From Glossina fuscipes (lineage: Eukaryota; Arthropoda; Insecta; Diptera; Glossinidae): a stretch of 64,000 nt of DNA. This document shows positions 59,094 through 64,000 of this stretch, piece by piece; positions within the stretch are counted from its first letter, which is position 1; every line of letters begins with the position of its first letter. Under the pieces are notes generated by a model. That model saw only the letters and a program-made list of their open reading frames with translations. It ran no database searches and was not told the DNA's origin. The DNA is taken from contig NW_023998457.1 in the NCBI RefSeq assembly GCF_014805625.2, forward strand, positions 5,131,553 to 5,195,552, given 5' to 3'. The position numbers and the translations under genes were made by a program.

Positions 59094-60170
59094 AGATTTT
59101 TATGGCATATACACATTTATACATACATATATGTATATATGTGGAAATATTAAGCAAAGAAAAAGAAATTTTAAAAGACATTTAAGGAAATACTCTCACA
59201 ATAACATTTAAGACTCAATTAATTTCAATCTTGATCGAAAGAGTTAAAGCGTAAAAGAAATAAAACTAACTTCAAGGCCATTCGACAGAAATTACACATT
59301 ACTTTCAAATTCTGCAAAGTGATATAAATTCAACTTTAAAAAGGCAAAAAAAAACAAAGAAACAAACAGTGGCATAAAAAAAGAAAATTTTTTTTTCTAA
59401 TTTTTAGGATATACACTAAAGCAAGCAGCAACCAAATACATATATCCTATCTGTTACATGTATACACCAGTACATCTACATACATATATCACTTTAAATT
59501 CACGCAGACAGCATGCCATAAACAACCAAACAAATCATTAACACGTAAAAGTCAACAGCTATCAACTTCATTTAAATGGAGTTTATTATAACAACATTAA
59601 CGATAGTAATAATAATAGTAGCAACAACAACAACGGCGCCCCCAATACCAATAATAACAATGCCATCGTCGACAACACCATCAACAACAGCAGCAATAAG
59701 AACGACATCACCGTCAACCACAACAACAATAAAAATAGTAACAACAACAACAACAATAGCAATCGCTAAAACGAAAAGAAAAACAACTCTAGCAATTCAT
59801 AAGGCGTTCCAGTTAAATTTTAATTTTTTTTTTTTTTTTTTTTTTGGTTTCTTGCAAATTTCTTCATCAATTTTTATAAGACGTGAAACTTCAACAATTT
59901 TGAAAAACAAATAAAAATAGTTTTTAAATTATTTATTAATAATAAGATTTATTTTGTCTGCAAAAAAAAAAAAGAAAAGGAATTTAGAATTTAAATAAAA
60001 TTTAATAAAACTAATATACATAACAATAAATTTAGTTAAATATTTTAAATATTATTAAAAAGATATTTATATATAAAAATTAAAAATTTGTAAATATTTG
60101 CAAAAAAAAAAAAAAAAAAACAAACAGATTTTGTTACATTTACATGTAAACCTAACGTTTATAGTTTAAA
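59094..60170 (+). other. LpR: Probable 3' UTR of LpR
   Basis: AT-rich sequence follows the stop. AATAAA hexamers occur at 59259 and 59910, with further A-rich AATAAA-like sites near 59990 and 60010. An AAC-repeat tract lies at about 59618-59765. The true cleavage site cannot be chosen from sequence alone. Confidence 0.5.
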
Positions 60171-60825
60171 AGGAAATATTAGTCAAAGTAGTTTAAAGAA
60201 AAATTGCTAGAATTTTCATATCCATCACTGGATATATATGTATAATAAAGATTCCACAAAGTATACTTCACCAATGTGAATAGTAAACAAGATCTGTTTT
60301 TGTATCTGTGCTTCTATGCGCCCGGATAGATTTTTATGCGTCCGTTACTGTGCCCTTAAGTCTCTTGTTTCTTCTCTGTGTCCGTCGGTCCTTCTGCTAA
60401 GGCTACGATTTAAATGAACTGAAACGTTGAACTCAAAGGTTTTCCTCTCATTATTCTCTGCCTTTTAAAAAAATCGATGAAAGGCTGTCAAAACCAAATC
60501 CTCCTTTCCTTCTTTTTCCAACTTAGAATTTTTAAAGAAAAGGTAGAAAAGAAAAATAGGTTAATACGCGGAGAATTGCCAATCAATGTTGTATAAACAA
60601 GGTTCATTATGAAAATCAGCTTTTGAATTCACCCAAACGCCTATAAGGTACTGACAAGGTGTATAATAAATGCGATGTTTACCATACGCTCTACAATGTG
60701 TCGCATACTATTTTTCATGTTCCTCTTCTAAATGTATTCGAGGAAATCTACGATCTATTTACACATTGTAAAGGTCATATACACGCCATGGTACATCATC
60801 ATACAGGGAACATCAATACACGATA
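60171..60825. other. Downstream of LpR, unassigned
   Basis: 60185-60420 has weak family B features (TTTTCATATCCATCACTGG, CGTCCGTTACTGTGCCC). No gene recognised. Confidence 0.35.
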
Positions 60826-60829
60826 CGAA

Positions 60830-61390
60830 ACGATCCGATATACTGTATAGCATATATATAGCATATGATATACTACGAAGCATGTACGTTGTACAATATA
60901 TAAAAATGATATGACACGTTGTGTCATATATGATACAATACGATACCCTATATATGATATTATATAAAAGGAGATGGTATAGATATATCGCATATGCTAC
61001 GATAGCACATATCATATATGATATGGTACACAATATCGTGTGTAATATGATACTGTGTATAATACAATATGACATATCATGTATGATATTATATAATATA
61101 AAATTGTATGATACTACATATATTGCATATATGTAATATATGATATTCTGTAATACGACATGGTATAATGCGATGTATCGTACACTGTATGACACGTTAT
61201 ATCGTGCATGATATAATACTTTACATCGTATATGATATTATAAGTTAGATCGTATATATTATCATTACGTACATATAGCATATCATATGCGATACAATGT
61301 GTATTATCTTTACATATTATATACGAAATATCATAATCGTATCATATATGTGTGAGATACATCATATGTAGTATTATTTCCCAAAGCATA
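60830..61390. repeat. GATAT/ATATC-rich palindromic repeat array
   Basis: A dense mix of GATAT, ATATC, CATATATGATA, ACGATA and GTATCGT motifs on both strands, diverged and without fixed period. Long Tyr/Ile-rich frames on both strands are artefacts. It ends just before the assembly gap. Confidence 0.8.
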
Positions 61391-61413
61391 TCGAAAGTGT
61401 TGCTACTATTAAA

Positions 61414-61423
61414 NNNNNNNNNN
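61414..61423. other. Assembly gap (10 N)
   Basis: Ten N in a row. The true distance is unknown, and the repeat array next to it is the likely cause. Confidence 0.99.
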
Positions 61424-61850
61424 AAATTTATCTTTATTTTTAAATTTATAACTTGTCAAATAATTAAATTTATAAAAATGTTATTGAAATGTATGTAGTC
61501 CTGCAATTATGTTAAAATCAAAGAAAAAATTTGTATTTAATGTGAAATGTAAAATTTTATCGTTAACTAAAATCAGCAATAACAACAACAACAACAATGA
61601 CATAATATAATATAATATTGTAAAATATTAAACAAACACTTGTAATAAACAACAGAATAAAACCAAACTTACAAAAAAAACAAAAAAAAAACAAATAATT
61701 ATATATCTTCAATAAAGACAAAACTTGTTTGTGAAAAACTAAAAAGTAAACTAATGATAAATGAAATCCACAGGTAATGTTGAAGAGATTATTGACATAT
61801 GAATAAGTATTCACATTAATTTAATTATACACGTGACAGACTGCTTGTGG
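61424..61850. other. Unassigned AT-rich sequence
   Basis: (CAA)n at 61580-61598 and A-rich runs at 61672-61690. No gene recognised. Confidence 0.35.
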
Positions 61851-61854
61851 TAAA

Positions 61855-62420
61855 AGTTCACTGCAAAGGTTCACTACTTACGGCAACGCATGTAACGGCC
61901 AGGCGGGCTTAAAATATATCCACCTTGCACTACTTAATGATCGATTCAGAATTATAATCCCAGTCGATTTAAGTTGTCAGTACGTCTGTCCATTTGATGC
62001 TTGTCTGTATGCTCTTGTATTCAATTTACCTGCGGTAACTTTTGAAGTACTTTAATAAAATCCCATTAATTGACGTGTTTTCCAAGATCCAAGAATGAAT
62101 TTTGGCTCAAAATAGTTTGATTTCAGACCTTTATCTATAATATCATACACACCCCTTGTGGTGTAGGGTATATGAAGTTAGTGTAGCAACACGCTGAAAA
62201 GCTTCAGATAGACTCACCTTTTATTATGCCGAACGATTCAAAATCCTCATCTGAATTCATCTAAGCCTGTCTGCCCGCCTGTCCGTTTGCCTATGTTTAA
62301 TTGTGTTCAAGTTACGGGGCGCAATTCTTGAGATATTTTGATGAAATTTGTTACAGTGACGTGTTTTGACCCAAGGACGCATGCTATATTCCAATGATTT
62401 GTTCTAATCATTTCGGAATG
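61855..62420 (+). repeat. Two family A elements in tandem
   Basis: 61855-62165 and 62165-62420 both run from a GTGTAG-type opening through a GATCGATTCAGAAT-type block and a GTCTGTCC core to CGTGTTTTGACCCAAGGAC-type sequence. The junction reads CCCCTTGTGGTGTAGGGTAT. Confidence 0.65.
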
Positions 62421-62559
62421 GTTTTCTGCGGTTGCAAAACTTTGACAGCAAATGAGAGCCAGAGGCGACTAAATCTGCCAAAGATGATGGATTCATATAG
62501 CATGTGCTTCAACTTCAACCATTGCATAAATTTTTTTGTCCTCGGTCCGACGGTTTTGT

Positions 62560-62835
62560 ATTGATGATTACGTAAAAACACTATAGTGGAGCGCGACCCA
62601 TCGTTAGGTAACCTATAGTACCTGTCAGCTATTCATACAGTAACTTTTCAAAATAAGCCGTCATATGGGAAGACGTCCAAAAAGGTGATGCTTTGAAAGC
62701 GCAACCAGTAACCCCTATGAATCTACATTAATGAGGTGAGAGCCCATCGTTCGTTTGACAACATTGGAACCTAGTTAAATTCTCATTTCAAAATAAAAGC
62801 AAAAAAATGTGGTCTGTCTGTCCCATCAGTTTGGA
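62560..62835 (-). repeat. Family A scrap, minus
   Basis: AAAATAAGCCGTCATATGGG, AAGACGTCCAAAAAGGTGAT are complements of the CACTTTTTCGACC and TATAACGCC blocks. Weak. Confidence 0.4.
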
Positions 62836-62844
62836 GGTAAAAAG

Positions 62845-63245
62845 TTTTGAAGCAGATTACTTTGGAGACGTCAGGCTGGCAACCAAATCAACGGCCACTT
62901 GCGGCGAGCCATAAGACCGGCGAAAGTCGTACTAGCGGCATGTGTATGCGCGCACAGCAATTTTGTAATTATTATATTCTTCTCTACTTATCTATTAGCA
63001 TTTTTACATTTGTGGTGCTTGAAGCGAAGGCCCAAAAGAAGCAACCAAAAGGGATATGGAATGTCCTTGAAACATTGCAAATGTTTGGTGTCCCACTTGG
63101 AGCCGAAAGTCGAAAACATCAAAAAGACTTCTCAAGTTAGCGAGAAGTCCTTCTTAAACGTGCATATTAACAACGCTGATGGCAAGAGAAAAAACAGTGG
63201 AGAAAAAAACATACGGTGTACCAATAGCTTAGGAACCGTTTGAAC
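62845..63245 (+). other. Overlapping open frames of unknown status
   Basis: Two overlapping plus-strand frames (97 and 114 codons, 62847-63140 and 62899-63243) in locally less AT-rich sequence. One has a hydrophobic segment (FVIIIFFSTYLLAFLHLWCL), then a Lys-rich end. I recognise no domain, no splice sites are convincing, and length alone does not distinguish them from chance. Confidence 0.2.
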
Positions 63246-63249
63246 TTTC

Positions 63250-64000
63250 ATGTATATGTTAAGCTTTTGACCATAGACTATTTACCGTAGCTACGACCAC
63301 CCAACAAGTGTAAAGTATGGTCTCTCGCATTGCGAATTGGTTTCGGCCATTGATAGTCACGCATCTTACCTGCTAAGCTATGCGACAGCCTTAGCTTAGA
63401 GTATCAATTTTCTCCCATCTTAATTATGTTTTACCTCTCTTGATGTTCATCTGTGGGCGTAGTCTTTATGGGCCGATTTCGGGGATAAATCATGCCTATT
63501 AGTAAGCTTTTTCGGTAATCCGAAGTAAAAACTGAAGGTATTTATTAGGACGAATCATAAGTAACTTCGGTTTTTGTATCAGACATTCATTTTGGTTTTA
63601 TTGAATAACAAAATGTAACGGTTGATTGTGAGGTATTCAACCTTCTTGCTATAGCTCTTACTGATTGATGTGGATTTTAAAAGATCGTCAAATTTGGAAA
63701 GACGTCCCGCCTTTTAAGGCGGTATCTCCAGAACGGAATTTTTCAAACCAATTTCTACTTGTCCGATCAGTTATTAGTCATTCACCTTATAAGCTACATA
63801 TTTCTTCAACTGTCGTCTTAGCGGTATTGCCTTGTTTAAATTCCCAAAGCATTACACGTGGAATATACACTTTTTGACTCTCCACTTCAAAGGTTAAGAA
63901 AAACAGTTGAAGGTAACATGCACCACACAAAACACTTCACAGAAGACTAACTGAATCCTTATATGTATAGCGAAAACAAAAACTCGTTTATTTCGGTGAC
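63250..64000. other. Unassigned; SINE-tail scrap near 63340-63410
   Basis: GATAGTCACGCATCTTACCT, GCTAAGCTATGCGACAGCC resembles the SINE tail unit at 41837-41900. Nothing else recognised. Confidence 0.35.

Noticed and set aside
59576..59914. Thr/Ile-rich 112-codon ORF
   Set aside because: Frame-shifted reading of the AAC repeat in the 3' UTR; has an ATG but no family and runs into poly-T.
60755..61195. 146-codon minus-strand Tyr/Ile-rich ORF
   Set aside because: Product of the GATAT/ATATC array; mirrored frames exist on the other strand.

Overview
The window is AT-rich eukaryotic nuclear DNA from an insect, most likely a higher (schizophoran, perhaps calyptrate) fly. It holds a multi-exon gene with GT-AG introns of 77 bp to 19.5 kb. 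Intron and flanking sequence is packed with short degenerate repeats that carry (GTCY)n cores, as in the dipteran mini-me/DINE-1 elements, and with dead mariner copies. Nothing bacterial, viral or CRISPR-like is present. A run of 10 N at 61414-61423 is an assembly gap. The species is inferred, not read from the sequence.

Only one protein-coding gene is supported: a lipophorin receptor (LpR; insect LDLR/VLDLR family) on the + strand. Twelve exons lie between 14549 and 59093, and all splice phases agree. They encode 845 residues plus a stop: six LDLa ligand-binding modules, two calcium-binding EGF modules, a YWTD propeller, a third EGF module, a Ser/Thr-rich juxtamembrane stretch, one transmembrane helix, and a cytoplasmic tail with the NPVY endocytosis signal. 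The signal peptide and probably one or more N-terminal LDLa modules lie 5' of the recognised exons, upstream of the window or unrecognised in its first 14.5 kb.

Layout: 1-14548 is non-coding flank or 5' intron with repeats and a dead mariner. 14549-33697 holds nine exons covering the ectodomain. 33698-53221 is one 19.5 kb intron full of repeats, SINEs, minisatellites and mariner fragments. 53222-53585 holds two exons (transmembrane helix and NPVY tail). 53586-59051 is an intron with a degenerate ~250 bp tandem repeat. 59052-59093 is the last coding exon, followed by an AT-rich 3' UTR. 60830-61390 is a GATAT/ATATC-rich array beside the gap, and 61424-64000 is intergenic repeat sequence.

Mobile DNA falls into five groups: two abundant mini-me/DINE-1-like families (here A and B), tRNA-derived SINEs, degenerate mariner transposases, one LTR/primer-binding-site remnant, and several local tandem arrays. 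I did not find a convincing new biological system. The most interesting leads are the LpR splicing options (an 87-nt in-frame retainable intron, a tandem acceptor, alternative C-termini) and the local repeat arrays.
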